Assembly (NCBI RefSeq): GCF_019710575.1
Contig: NZ_JAHWFK010000058.1
Span: 51,152-115,151 of the forward strand
Length of the DNA stretch: 64,000 nt
Reading direction: 5' to 3'
Origin: Paractinoplanes polyasparticus
Lineage (GTDB): Bacteria; Actinomycetota; Actinomycetes; Mycobacteriales; Micromonosporaceae
The notes beneath the pieces are model-generated. The model had not been told where the DNA came from. It was given only the letters and a program-made list of their open reading frames with translations, and searched no databases. The translations under genes were made by a program, and so were the position numbers. How positions within the stretch are numbered: the first letter of the stretch is position 1; each line of letters starts with the position of its first letter. This document shows, piece after piece, positions 6,715 through 15,485 of the stretch.

Positions 6715-8817
6715 GTGTACCGGAATCGGACCTTGACGCGCGCTGCGGCGGCGCTTCTGACTTTGGCGGCGAGCGCGGGGGGCAGCCCGGCCACGGCCGC
6801 CGAGCAGCAGGCTGCGACCGCGACCAATCCGGCGCTGCAGACAATCGCCTTCACGCGGACCATGAGCGCTGCGAACTCAGCCGACCCGGGAGCCGGCGCC
6901 AGTTCGGAGGACGCCGCGAGCGCGGGAATTGCCGCCGGCACCACCAGCCCGGCCCTCAAGCCGTTCAGCCTGATCGGTGTGACCTGGGCCGACCCGGCAG
7001 CCCGGGTAACCGGCTCCGTTCAGGTGCGCACCCGCGCGCTCGACACCCGCCGGTGGTCGCCGTGGCGGACGCTCGAGACGGACGGTCGCGCCCCTTCCGA
7101 CGTACGCGGCTCGTCCGACCCGCTCTGGGTGGGCCCGTCGGATGGTGTCGAGGCCCGCGTGACCGGTGCCCGGAGCGCACTCCCGGCCGGCCTGCGCATG
7201 GACCTGATCAATCCCGAGTCCCAGGAGGCCGTCACGCCCCGGCGAGTCGCGGCGAGCACGGCCGGCGGCGGAAGCACCGGCGGCTCGCCGAGCAAGGCGC
7301 GAGTCACCGTGCCCCTACCGCCGCGTCCGGCGCCGCGGATCGTGACCCGGGCCGGGTGGCGGGCCAACGAGGCCATCGTCAAGGGCGCCCCCGAGTACAC
7401 CGGTCCCACGCAGGTCTTCTTCGTGCATCACACGGCTACCGGCAACGGTTACAGCTGCGCCCAGTCGGCGAGCATCGTCCGCGGCATCCAGGCCTATCAG
7501 GTGCGGAGCCGGGGGTGGGACGACATCGGCTACAACTTCCTCATCGACAAGTGCGGGACCGTCTTCGAGGGGCGCGGCGGCGGGATCGGGCGCACCGTGC
7601 TCGGCGCGCACACGCTCGGCTTCAACGCGAACGCCAGCTCCGTCGCGGTGATCGGCTCCTACGGCGGCCGGGCCGTCTCCACCCGGGTCCGCACGGTGAT
7701 CGCTGCCATGGCGGCCTACAAGCTCGGCGCGTACGGAAGTCCGCCGGCCGGACGGGTGGTGGTCACGTCCGGCGGGAGCGAGCGCTTCCCGCTGGGCCGT
7801 AAAGTGCCCCTCTTCCGGATCTCGGGGCATCGCGACGCGGGCCAGACGGCCTGCCCGGGCAACGCCCTCTACGGGCAGCTCCCCTCCATCCGGGCGATCG
7901 CCGGCGCCGCCCCGGCCGGGCTGCGGATGATCGGCATGGGTGGTTCGGCCCGCGCCGGCAACTGGTACTTCACCAAGGGCGTCATCCAGCCCGCCTGGTC
8001 GGTGACCACCCCGCTCGGCCTGATCAACCGGTTCGAGGTGTGGGTGGACGGCGTGTTACGCGTCGCCACGCCGGCCGGCAGGCGGTCGGTCCCGGTCCGG
8101 CTGACACCGGGCGGGCACACCGTCACCGTGCGGGCGCTGCACCTGTCCGGCCGGTCGACCGTCGTGAACAGCCGGGTCTTCGCGGACACGAGCGCGCCGG
8201 TCTTCAGCCGCGAGCCCGACGTGGCGCTGCGGCCCGGCACGGTCAACCTGGGCGCCGTGCCGATGCACCTCGACTGGACCGTCCGCGACAACGCCAGCCT
8301 GGGCTCGGTGCGGCTGACCCGGCCCGCGACCGTCAATCTGGGGGTCACCGCTCGCACCCGCAACGTCGGCGCTCCGGCCAACCGGCCGGCCACGTTCACC
8401 GTGCGCGCCACCGACCGGGCCTTCAACTTCGTGAGCGCCTCGGTCACCCGTACGCCCGTGGTCGTCTCCGAATCCGGGGCCCAGCGCAGCGGAACGTGGC
8501 GGCCCCTGCGCAACGGCTCCTACCTCGGCGGCACGGCGGTCGGTGGCAGCATCCGCGGGACGAGCGCGTCGTGGCGGTTCAGCGGCAGCTCGGTCGCGCT
8601 GGTGCTCAGCAAGGGCCCGCGCGCCGGCCGGATCGGGGTGTTCCTCGACGGGCGGCCGCAGGGCATGGTCGACCTGCGCTCGACGCGCCCGCTGCCCCGC
8701 CAGGTGGTCTGGTCGCGCTGGTGGCCGCAGGGCGGCGAGCACACCGTACGCATCGTGGTCGAGGGAACGCCGGGCCGGCCGGGCGTGGCCCTGGACGGCC
8801 TGGTCTATCTGAAGTAA
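6715..8817 (+). CDS. secreted N-acetylmuramoyl-L-alanine amidase, PGRP family
   Basis: 700-residue exported peptidoglycan amidase. The GTG start at 6715 has AGGGGG five bases upstream, and the first ~28 residues are a signal peptide (basic head, RAAAALLTLAASAGG, then SPATAA). Residues about 75-160 form a beta-rich domain (VRTRALDTRRWSPWRTLE). Residues about 215-400 form the PGRP/amidase_2 domain with zinc ligands visible: FFVHHTATG (His238 or His239) and GHRDAGQTACPG (His372, Cys380). It cuts the lactyl-amide bond between MurNAc and the stem peptide. The last ~300 residues are beta-sandwich modules (HTVTVRALHLSGRS, TFTVRATDRAFNF, GSSVALVLSKGPRAGRIGVF). The frame is open far upstream of the chosen start but has no export signal there. 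Confidence 0.88.
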   Translation: MYRNRTLTRAAAALLTLAASAGGSPATAAEQQAATATNPALQTIAFTRTMSAANSADPGAGASSEDAASAGIAAGTTSPALKPFSLIGVTWADPAARVTGSVQVRTRALDTRRWSPWRTLETDGRAPSDVRGSSDPLWVGPSDGVEARVTGARSALPAGLRMDLINPESQEAVTPRRVAASTAGGGSTGGSPSKARVTVPLPPRPAPRIVTRAGWRANEAIVKGAPEYTGPTQVFFVHHTATGNGYSCAQSASIVRGIQAYQVRSRGWDDIGYNFLIDKCGTVFEGRGGGIGRTVLGAHTLGFNANASSVAVIGSYGGRAVSTRVRTVIAAMAAYKLGAYGSPPAGRVVVTSGGSERFPLGRKVPLFRISGHRDAGQTACPGNALYGQLPSIRAIAGAAPAGLRMIGMGGSARAGNWYFTKGVIQPAWSVTTPLGLINRFEVWVDGVLRVATPAGRRSVPVRLTPGGHTVTVRALHLSGRSTVVNSRVFADTSAPVFSREPDVALRPGTVNLGAVPMHLDWTVRDNASLGSVRLTRPATVNLGVTARTRNVGAPANRPATFTVRATDRAFNFVSASVTRTPVVVSESGAQRSGTWRPLRNGSYLGGTAVGGSIRGTSASWRFSGSSVALVLSKGPRAGRIGVFLDGRPQGMVDLRSTRPLPRQVVWSRWWPQGGEHTVRIVVEGTPGRPGVALDGLVYLK

Positions 8818-8857
8818 CTGACAGGAGATGTCAGTCTTGGCGGGAAGGATCGCGTCC

Positions 8858-9223
8858 ATGAGTGGATTCGCAACCCTGGCGATGATCAATTTGGACGCGT
8901 CCGACCCGGCCGTGCAGGCCCGCTTCTACGCCGCTGTGCTCGGCTGGGAGATCCTGCACAGCCAGGACGACTACGCGATGATCGGCGACGGCTCGACGAG
9001 CATCGGCTTCGGGCAGGTGCCCGGCTATTCGGCGCCCGGCTGGCCGAAGGAGAGCGCCCCCAAGCGCTATCACTTCGACTTGTACGTCGACGACCTGGAC
9101 CAGGGCGAGCAACAGGCCCTGGCCCTGGGCGCGACCAAGCCGGACGAGCAGCCCACCCCCGAGCGGTGGCGCGTGCTGCTCGACCCGGAAGGTCACCCGT
9201 TCGACATCTGCATCAAGAGCTGA
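8858..9223 (+). CDS. VOC (glyoxalase/bleomycin-resistance fold) protein
   Basis: 121-residue single-domain protein with the paired beta-alpha-beta-beta-beta modules of the vicinal-oxygen-chelate fold: MINLDASDPAVQARFYAAVL (start of module 1), then YHFDLYVDDLDQGEQQALAL (start of module 2) and VLLDPEGHPFDIC at the end. The HFDLYVDD and DPEGHPFDIC segments are typical of the glyoxalase-like subfamily of unknown substrate. I prefer ATG 8858 (MSGFATLAMINLD), with GGGAAGG upstream, over ATG 8828, which sits directly on its ribosome-binding site. The last 11 bp overlap the convergent TetR gene. Confidence 0.85.
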   Translation: MSGFATLAMINLDASDPAVQARFYAAVLGWEILHSQDDYAMIGDGSTSIGFGQVPGYSAPGWPKESAPKRYHFDLYVDDLDQGEQQALALGATKPDEQPTPERWRVLLDPEGHPFDICIKS

Positions 9224-9857
9224 GGGACCCGATGGCCTGAGACACCAGGCCCGTGATGGTCCACGCGGCGAGCCGGTCGAAATCCGGCTCGCCGCTGCCT
9301 TGTCCACCCTCGGCCAGCACGGCCCCCAGCTGGGGGAATTCCCCGCTGGCGACCGCCTCGCCGATCAGCGCGACCTGTTCCGGAACGGGCGTGGACCCCG
9401 CCAGCTCGGCCGTGACGAAGGTGGCCGTCAGTCCGGTGACCAGCGCGACGATCTCGAGCTTGGCCGGCCCGCCGAGACCGGTCGGCGCGAGCGCGGCGAG
9501 CCCCTGTTCGAGGTACGCGAGCATGTTGCGCCCGGTCAGCCGCCGGTTGGGCAGGGCCGCGGGCAGCCACGGGTGCGCCAGCATGAGCGAGCGCTGGGAA
9601 CGGGCCAGCGCCAGCAGATCCGTGCGCCAGTCGCCGGTGAGCTCGACGGGCGTCCGCGTCGCCCCGACCCGGTCGACCATGAGGTCGACCAGCCGGTCCT
9701 TGTCCGGCACGTACGTGTAGAGCGACATCGCCCCGGCGCCGATCTGCTGGGCGATGCGGCGCATCGTGACCGCCCCCAGCCCTTCGGCGTCGGCGATCCC
9801 GATCGCGGCGTCCACGACCTGGTCACGGGTGTGCGCGGGCGGGCGTCCGCGAGCCAT
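9213..9857 (-). CDS. TetR/AcrR-family regulator (TetR_C_1 type)
   Basis: 214-residue repressor. Residues 10-60 are the DNA-binding head (DQVVDAAIGIADAEGLGAVT, then MRRIAQQIGAGAMSLYTYVPDKDRL, with the SLYTYVPDK recognition element typical of this subgroup). Residues 80-210 are the helical ligand/dimer domain with LAHPWLPAALPNRRLTG. It is divergent from the CocE-type hydrolase gene, and a dyad at 9875-9899 lies between them, so it most likely represses that gene and itself. The ligand is unknown. Confidence 0.88.
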   Translation of the reverse strand: MARGRPPAHTRDQVVDAAIGIADAEGLGAVTMRRIAQQIGAGAMSLYTYVPDKDRLVDLMVDRVGATRTPVELTGDWRTDLLALARSQRSLMLAHPWLPAALPNRRLTGRNMLAYLEQGLAALAPTGLGGPAKLEIVALVTGLTATFVTAELAGSTPVPEQVALIGEAVASGEFPQLGAVLAEGGQGSGEPDFDRLAAWTITGLVSQAIGSLSS

Positions 9858-9874
9858 CGATGCCTCCTGCTACT

Positions 9875-9899
9875 ATTTCTAGTACGACGTACGAAAAAT
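9875..9899. promoter_or_regulatory. candidate TetR operator
   Basis: The 56-bp gap between the divergent tetR and hydrolase starts holds the core GTACG-A-CGTAC (9882-9892) flanked by matching A/T arms (ATTT ... AAAAT), with two mismatched pairs in a 25-bp dyad. It is the only strong inverted repeat in the gap and lies close to both starts. Confidence 0.55.
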
Positions 9900-9913
9900 G
9901 CGGGGGTGGAACT

Positions 9914-11464
9914 ATGCGAAGACTGCCACTGTCCCTCCGACTCCTGAGCCGCCGGGCCCCCGGGCCCTACTCCGTCCAGCGGGAAACGGCCGTGCCCGTG
10001 CCCGGCGCCGACGGCAGTCCGCTGCTCACCGACCACTACGCCCCGGTCGGCGGCGACCCCTGCCCGACCGTGCTCATCCGGGCCCCGTACATCAGAAGCG
10101 GTTTTCCCTGGAACCTGATCTACGGGGTCCGCTTCGCCGAGCAGGGCTTCCACGTCCTGCTGCAGAGCTCGCGCGGCACCGGCGGCTCGGGCGGCACGTT
10201 CCACCCCTGGCAGAACGAGGCGGCCGACGGCGTGGCCGCGGTCGAGTGGCTGCGCAAGCAGGACTGGTTCACCGGCGAGCTCTACACCCTGGGCGCCAGC
10301 TACATGGCGTACACGCAGGCCGCGCTCGCCGCCGACCCGCCGCCGGAATGGCGCGGCGCGGTGATGCAGCTCGGCCACACCGACCCGTACGACTTCTTCT
10401 GGGCCAGTGGTGCGTTCGGGCTCGAACGGGCGCTGGTCGGTGGCGTCATGCTGAAGCAGGGCGGGGTGACCTCCGGCCAGGCGCTGCGCACGGTGATCCG
10501 CATGAGGTTCCGCCTGCGCCGGGCCATCCTCGGACTGCCACTCCTCGACGCCTATCCGCAGGTTTTCGGGGGCCGGCGGCCGGCGCTCGAGGAGTGGCTC
10601 ACCCATTCCTCACCGGACTTCTGGCGCGAGGCGAACATGGCCGAGGTGGCCGGGGCCATGGAGGTGCCGGTCAGCCTGACGCTCGGCTGGTGGGATCTCA
10701 GCCCGGCCCAGGTGCTCGACCAGTACGCCCGGCTGCGTGCCGCGGGCCGCGACGTCGACCTGCTGATCGGCCCCTGGACCCACACGTCCGCCCTCGAGAA
10801 GGGCTGGCCCGAGGTGTTCGCCCAGGCGATGCGCCGGCTGCGCGGCGAGCCTCCGGCCTATCGCGTACGAGTCCACGTGGGCGGCACGGACGAGTGGCGC
10901 GACCTGCCCGACTGGCCCCCGCCGGACACCCGGGCCGAGCGCCTGAGATTCGATTCGCTCACCGCCGAGCGTGGCTGGCGTTTCCGGTACGACCCCGCCG
11001 ACCCGACCCCGTCGATCGGCGGCCCGCTGCAGTCGTCGACGCAGGGCCAGGTCGACAACGCCCCGCTGGAGAAGCGCGGCGACGTGCTGCTGTTCACCAG
11101 CGACCCGGTCGAGCGGCCACTCACGCTGATGGGCCCGGTGCGGGCCGAGCTGGACGCCACGACGACCGCCGCGAGCGGAGACCTCTTCGTACGGCTGTGT
11201 GACGTCGACCCGGACGGCCGCTCGCTGAACGTCTGCGACGGCCTGACCCGCATGACCGGCGAGCCCCGGACGGTCGTCGACATGGGACACACCGCGCATG
11301 TCTTCCGCCCGGGCCACCGCCTGCGGCTACAGGTGAGCGGCGGCGCGCATCCCCGCTTCCTGCGCAACTACGGCACCGGCGAGCCACCCGGCCGCGCCAC
11401 CCGCCTCGTTCCCACGGAAACCACGATCGGCGCCGGCTCCGAGTTCGTGTTGACCTTGGTTTAG
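9914..11464 (+). CDS. CocE/NonD-family hydrolase (X-Pro dipeptidyl-peptidase S15 fold)
   Basis: 516-residue alpha/beta hydrolase related to cocaine esterase and Xaa-Pro dipeptidyl-peptidases. It has PTVLIRAPYIRSG near the start, DVRG-like LLQSSRGTGGSGG, and the nucleophile elbow GASYMAY with Ser129. The C-terminal jelly-roll domain shows LTLMGPVRAELDATTTAASG and LFVRLCDVDPDGRS, normal for this family. It probably hydrolyses an ester or amide; no signal peptide is evident (basic N-terminus RRLPLSLRLLSRR without a hydrophobic core). ATG 9914 follows GGGGGTGGA. It is likely under control of the divergent TetR. Confidence 0.87.
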   Translation: MRRLPLSLRLLSRRAPGPYSVQRETAVPVPGADGSPLLTDHYAPVGGDPCPTVLIRAPYIRSGFPWNLIYGVRFAEQGFHVLLQSSRGTGGSGGTFHPWQNEAADGVAAVEWLRKQDWFTGELYTLGASYMAYTQAALAADPPPEWRGAVMQLGHTDPYDFFWASGAFGLERALVGGVMLKQGGVTSGQALRTVIRMRFRLRRAILGLPLLDAYPQVFGGRRPALEEWLTHSSPDFWREANMAEVAGAMEVPVSLTLGWWDLSPAQVLDQYARLRAAGRDVDLLIGPWTHTSALEKGWPEVFAQAMRRLRGEPPAYRVRVHVGGTDEWRDLPDWPPPDTRAERLRFDSLTAERGWRFRYDPADPTPSIGGPLQSSTQGQVDNAPLEKRGDVLLFTSDPVERPLTLMGPVRAELDATTTAASGDLFVRLCDVDPDGRSLNVCDGLTRMTGEPRTVVDMGHTAHVFRPGHRLRLQVSGGAHPRFLRNYGTGEPPGRATRLVPTETTIGAGSEFVLTLV

Positions 11465-11520
11465 CCCGCCTCGCGGTGGGGGTACTGGCAGCGCCGCCAC
11501 CCCACTATCGAGGAGCTTCC

Positions 11521-11667
11521 ATGTCCATCCAGGGCATCTTCTATCTGATCGCGGTCATCCTGCTCGTGCTGGCCGCGCTGCCCATCTCGTCCCGAGGCAT
11601 CAGCCTGGCGCTGCTGGGCGCCGCGTTCGCCCTGCTCGCCTTCTCCTGGGACACGATCACCAACTGA
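11521..11667 (+). CDS. small two-helix membrane protein (48 aa)
   Basis: 48-residue very hydrophobic protein with two predicted membrane segments (IFYLIAVILLVLAALPI and ISLALLGAAFALLAFSW) joined by a short SSRG turn. The AGGAGCT site ends about 4 bases before the ATG. Short proteins with this layout are common and conserved in actinomycetes, but no function is known to me. It stands alone between the hydrolase and a lipoprotein gene. Confidence 0.7.
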   Translation: MSIQGIFYLIAVILLVLAALPISSRGISLALLGAAFALLAFSWDTITN

Positions 11668-11763
11668 GCGCCGCAGGCTCGGGCCGGCTCACGGCCCGAG
11701 CCGCCGGCGACGCCCACCGGCTCGACGAGGCCCGTGGATGAATCCGATCGGGAGTGTGCTCTC

Positions 11764-12561
11764 ATGGTGCGCCCCCATCGCGAGAAAGATTCACCCACCG
11801 TGTCGATTCATGCCGTCCGATATGGACACCTGGTGACCGCTGCGCTCGTTCTGAGCCTGGCCGCCTGTTCGGCCCCTGAGGCAGCCACCGCCCGGCAGGC
11901 CCCCAGCGCCTCCGGGTCCGCCCCCGCGTCGGTGTCCCCGCCCGCCGCCCCGTCGCCAACGGGATCGGGGCCACGCGACCTGAACCAGAAACTCGCGCCC
12001 TACTCCACGACGCCGGACATCGGCGAGCCGATCCTCGGCAAGGACGTGGCCAAGCGGTTCGGGGCCGCGCGGGTCACGAAGACCTATCAGGACGTCGTCG
12101 CCTTCCTGCGAACGGAGAGCTTCGACCTGGATCGGCTCCGGCCGAAGAGCAAGTACGTCGTGTCGGATTTCGCCTCGGTCTCCCGGCACATGATCCCGCC
12201 GACGCGCGACCACTGGCGCGACTCGGTTCGCAAGGCTCTCAAGGGCAACAAGGACGATGTCGGCGACGTCGAGGTCCTGGCCTTCTGGGACCTGAGCGAC
12301 AAGACCTACACCTTCGCGAAGACGGGGCCGTACGTTGTCGACGAGAAGGTCGGCCAGTCGGTCCTCTACATCGACGAGGAGACCAACTGGCTGACGATCG
12401 CCGTGTCCTACAGCGCGCGGGTACGAATGGTGCGGGGCGGGGTGACCTACCGGCGTCCGATCACCAAGCAGGTCACCCTCGTCGTCATTCCCGGCGCCGG
12501 CAACTGGTTGATGATCAGCTATCGCGGCTCGTGGAACTTCGGGAAAGCCCTACGCGAGTGA
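11764..12561 (+). CDS. lipoprotein of unknown function
   Basis: About 265 residues. A lipobox LSLAAC follows a hydrophobic stretch, so the mature protein should be lipid-anchored. Then comes a Pro/Ser/Ala-rich linker (about 45 residues) and a globular domain (KDVAKRFGAARVTKTYQDVV ... ILYIDEETNW-like strand VLYIDEETNW ... YRRPITKQVTLVVIPGAGNW) rich in beta strands. I do not recognise the domain. ATG 11764 has GGGAG nine bases upstream. An alternative GTG at 11800 would give a more usual 23-residue signal peptide. The gene ends in a 12-bp convergent overlap with the alpha-glucosidase. Confidence 0.75.
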   Translation: MVRPHREKDSPTVSIHAVRYGHLVTAALVLSLAACSAPEAATARQAPSASGSAPASVSPPAAPSPTGSGPRDLNQKLAPYSTTPDIGEPILGKDVAKRFGAARVTKTYQDVVAFLRTESFDLDRLRPKSKYVVSDFASVSRHMIPPTRDHWRDSVRKALKGNKDDVGDVEVLAFWDLSDKTYTFAKTGPYVVDEKVGQSVLYIDEETNWLTIAVSYSARVRMVRGGVTYRRPITKQVTLVVIPGAGNWLMISYRGSWNFGKALRE

Positions 12562-14244
12562 GCGCTTGTAGATGACGGCCTGCCACGGCGCGAGGGTCCA
12601 GTTCTCGGGCGGCGTCGGCAGGTTGGTCAGCAGCAGCTCGGCGCCGGTCCAGGCTTCGTCCACCTCGGCTCGTACGGAATCGCCGGAGAAGTTGCCGATC
12701 ACCAGGAGCTCGGTGTCGTTCAGGCGGCGGGTGTACGCGTACAGCTGCTCGTGGTTGGGCAGCAGCATCGTGAAGTCGCCGTCGACCACGGCCGGCTCGG
12801 TGTGCCGCAGGTCGGCCAGTTTGCGGTAGTAGTGGTAGACCGAGTCGGGGTCGGCCCGCGCGGCCTCGGCGTTGATCTCGGGGTAGTTCGGGTTGGCCGC
12901 GAGCCACGGCGTGCCGGTGGTGAAGCCGGCATGGGCCGAGGCGTTCCACTGCATCGGCGTACGGGCGTTGTCCCGCCCGCGGGCCCGGAGCACCGTCAGC
13001 ACGTCCTCGGGTGACCGGCCCTCCAGCTCGACGGCCTGGGCGTACTGGCCGAGGGCCTCGATGTCGCGGAACTCGTCGATCGCCCGGAACGGGTAGTTGG
13101 TCATGCCGAGCTCTTCGCCCTGGTAGATGTACGGCGTGCCGCGGTGCAGGTGCAGCACCGTGCCGAGCATCTTGGCCGACGCGACACGGTGGGCGGGACT
13201 GTCGTCGCCGTAGCGGGAGACCGCCCGCGGCTGGTCGTGGTTGTTCCAGTACAGGCTGTTCCAGCCCACCTCGGCCAGCCCGGCCTGCCACCGGTTGAAG
13301 ATGGCCTTGAGGTTGGTCAGCTGCAACGGCATCAGCAGCCACGGGTCGTCACCGCGGTCGGCCCACACGTGGTCGAACTGGAAGACCATGTCGACCTCGT
13401 GCCGCTCGGGGTCGGTGAACAGCTTCGCCTCGTCGACCGTGACGCCGGGCATCTCGCCCACGGTCAGCATCGCCGCGCGGCCGGCGAACACCTCGCGGTG
13501 CATCTCTTGCAGGTATTCGTGCAGGCGGGGGCCGTTGATGAAGCCGGCCGAGCCGTCACCGTAGAGCGATCCGGCGGTCAGCCGGCCGTCGGGCAGCGGC
13601 ACCACCTTGGAGATCATGTTGATGACGTCCATCCGGAAGCCGTCGATGCCCCGGTCGAGCCACCAGTTCATCATCTCGTAGACGGCGTGGCGGACCGCCG
13701 GGTTCTCCCAGTTGAGGTCGGGCTGCTTCCTCGAGAACAGGTGCAGGTAGTACTCGCCGGTCTTCTCGTCGAGCTCCCAGGCCGAGCCGCCGAACACCGA
13801 GCCCCAGTTGGTCGGCTCGGCGCCCGGGGCGCCGGGTTCGAGGCCCTCGCGGGCGGGCTGCCACCAGTACCAGTCGCGCTTCGGGCTGTCCTTGCTGGAC
13901 CGGCTCTCGAGAAACCAGGGGTGCTCGTCGGAGGAGTGGTTCACGACCAGATCCATGATCAGCTTCATGCCGCGGGCGTGCACCCCGGCCAGCAGCTCGT
14001 CGAAGATCTCGAGGGTGCCGAAGACCGGCTCGATGTTCTGGTAGTCGCTGATGTCGTAGCCGTTGTCGTCCTGCGGCGAGGGGTAGATGGGCGACAGCCA
14101 GATCACGTCGACACCGAGGCCGGCCAGATGGTCCAGGTGGTCGATGATGCCGCGCAGGTCGCCCATGCCGTCGCCGTCGGCGTCCGCGAAGCTGCGCGGG
14201 TAGATCTGGTAAACAACCGCACTCTTCCACCAGAGATCCGTCAT
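12550..14244 (-). CDS. GH13 alpha-glucosidase (oligo-1,6-glucosidase-like, subfamily 31 type)
   Basis: 564-residue cytoplasmic glycoside hydrolase. Seen in order: VYQIYPRSFADADGDGMGDL at the start, the calcium-site-like DADGDG, region I DLVVNHSS (residues 98-105), the QPDLNWENP signature (174-182), region II GFRMDVIN with nucleophile Asp206, region III VGEMPG with acid/base Glu264 and region IV NNHDQPR with Asp337. The residue after the nucleophile is Val, which in this subfamily goes with alpha-1,6 preference (isomaltose-type) rather than the Thr of alpha-1,4 maltases. It is divergent from the GT4 cluster. It probably finishes breakdown of imported or stored alpha-glucans to glucose. Confidence 0.92.
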   Translation of the reverse strand: MTDLWWKSAVVYQIYPRSFADADGDGMGDLRGIIDHLDHLAGLGVDVIWLSPIYPSPQDDNGYDISDYQNIEPVFGTLEIFDELLAGVHARGMKLIMDLVVNHSSDEHPWFLESRSSKDSPKRDWYWWQPAREGLEPGAPGAEPTNWGSVFGGSAWELDEKTGEYYLHLFSRKQPDLNWENPAVRHAVYEMMNWWLDRGIDGFRMDVINMISKVVPLPDGRLTAGSLYGDGSAGFINGPRLHEYLQEMHREVFAGRAAMLTVGEMPGVTVDEAKLFTDPERHEVDMVFQFDHVWADRGDDPWLLMPLQLTNLKAIFNRWQAGLAEVGWNSLYWNNHDQPRAVSRYGDDSPAHRVASAKMLGTVLHLHRGTPYIYQGEELGMTNYPFRAIDEFRDIEALGQYAQAVELEGRSPEDVLTVLRARGRDNARTPMQWNASAHAGFTTGTPWLAANPNYPEINAEAARADPDSVYHYYRKLADLRHTEPAVVDGDFTMLLPNHEQLYAYTRRLNDTELLVIGNFSGDSVRAEVDEAWTGAELLLTNLPTPPENWTLAPWQAVIYKRSLA

Positions 14245-14296
14245 AGGTCTTCTCTAACACGAGACTGCCGGATCAAACCGCTGGGCATACTAAGCA

Positions 14297-14304
14297 CGTG
14301 TTAA
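14297..14304. promoter_or_regulatory. CGTGTTAA motif in the alpha-glucosidase/GT4 divergent gap
   Basis: The 82-bp gap (14245-14326) between the divergent alpha-glucosidase and glycosyltransferase genes carries CACGTGTTAACT. The same 8-mer CGTGTTAA recurs at 15363-15370 ahead of the second glycosyltransferase, so it may be a shared regulator or promoter element. Confidence 0.25.
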
Positions 14305-14326
14305 CTACCTGTACGAGCGATTTGTC

Positions 14327-15328
14327 ATGAAGGTCGCCATGCTGGGACCGATCGCCTGGCGTACGCCGCCGCTGCACTACGGCCCGTGGGAGCTGGTGAC
14401 CAGCCTGATCACCGAGGGCCTGGTGGAGCGCGGCATCGACGTGACGCTCTTCGCCACCCTCGACTCGATCACCAAGGCCACCCTGGACGGGGTGGCGCCG
14501 AGCGGCTACGAGGAGAACCCCGACCTGGACGGCCGGGTGTGGGAGGCCTTGCACGTCGCACACGCGCTGGCCCGCTCGGGCGAGTTCGACCTCGTGCACA
14601 ACCACCTCGACTGGCTGCCGCTCGCCTTCTCGCAGCACTGCGCGGCGCCCATGGTGACGACGATCCACGGCTTCTCGGGCCCGAACATCCTGCCCGCCTA
14701 CCGCCGCGGCCGGTCGGCGTACGTCTCGATCTCGGACAGCGACCGCTCCGCCGACCTCGACTACCTGGGCACCGTGCACCACGGCATCGACATGAGCGCC
14801 CTGCCTGTTCACCTGGAACCCCGGGACGACCTGATCCTGTTCGGGCGCATCCACCCCGACAAGGGAACCGACCTGGCCATCGACATCGCCGCCCGGGCCG
14901 GCCGGCGGCTGGTGATGTGCGGGATCGTGCAGGACCGGGCGTACTTCGAGGAGCTGATCGAACCGCGGATCGACGGCGACCGGGTCGTCTATCTGGGTTC
15001 GGTCGGGCCCGAGGACCGCGGCGCGATCCTCGGGTCCGGGCTGGCGCTGCTGCACCCGATCCGGTTCGCCGAGCCGTTCGGGCTGTCGGTGGTGGAGTCG
15101 ATGGCCTGCGGGACGCCCGTCATCGCGTACCGGAAGGGGTCGATGCCGGAAGTGGTCGACGAGGGGGTAACCGGATGTCTCGTCGCGAATGCCGACGAAG
15201 CCGTCGAAGCCGTCGAGCGGGTGCGCGACCTCGACCGCGCGGCCTGCGCGCGCCGGGCCCGGGACCGGTTCTCGCGCGACCGCATGGTCGACGACTACCT
15301 GTCGATTTACCGGAAGATCGTCAGGTGA
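14327..15328 (+). CDS. GT4-family glycosyltransferase
   Basis: 333-residue GT-B retaining glycosyltransferase. Residues 1-160 form the acceptor domain (VAMLGPIAWRTPPLHYGPWE, then LVHNHLDWLPLAF and VTTIHG). Residues 170-330 form the nucleotide-sugar domain with FGRIHPDKGTDLAIDIA and the E-x7-E signature EPFGLSVVESMACGTPVIAY. The donor is probably GDP-mannose or UDP-glucose; sequence alone does not tell. No membrane segment. It heads a same-strand series with another GT4, an alpha/alpha-barrel-like protein and a GH130-like enzyme, so it probably builds or remodels a mannose- or glucose-containing oligosaccharide. Confidence 0.88.
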   Translation: MKVAMLGPIAWRTPPLHYGPWELVTSLITEGLVERGIDVTLFATLDSITKATLDGVAPSGYEENPDLDGRVWEALHVAHALARSGEFDLVHNHLDWLPLAFSQHCAAPMVTTIHGFSGPNILPAYRRGRSAYVSISDSDRSADLDYLGTVHHGIDMSALPVHLEPRDDLILFGRIHPDKGTDLAIDIAARAGRRLVMCGIVQDRAYFEELIEPRIDGDRVVYLGSVGPEDRGAILGSGLALLHPIRFAEPFGLSVVESMACGTPVIAYRKGSMPEVVDEGVTGCLVANADEAVEAVERVRDLDRAACARRARDRFSRDRMVDDYLSIYRKIVR

Positions 15329-15485
15329 ATGGTCCTTCTTGTTAACGTCGTAATGTGAATGGCGTGTTAATCCGGGTCATTTCCCGGATCTCCGCAATGG
15401 CGATTGCGCGCGCCCGGCACAGCCCTGCCCGGGTGCGCTGAGCCGTGCTGCGGGGAGGCGTCCGCAGAGCGAGAAAGGCCTAGTC
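15329..15485 (+). promoter_or_regulatory. intergenic region before second GT4 gene
   Basis: 157 bp with lower GC than its surroundings. It holds GTTAAC (15339 area), CGTGTTAA (15363-15370), a short inverted repeat CCGGG-tcattt-CCCGG (about 15373-15388) and an AGAAAGG ribosome-binding site before ATG 15486. The content fits a promoter, so the second GT4 and the genes after it may form their own transcript. Confidence 0.35.
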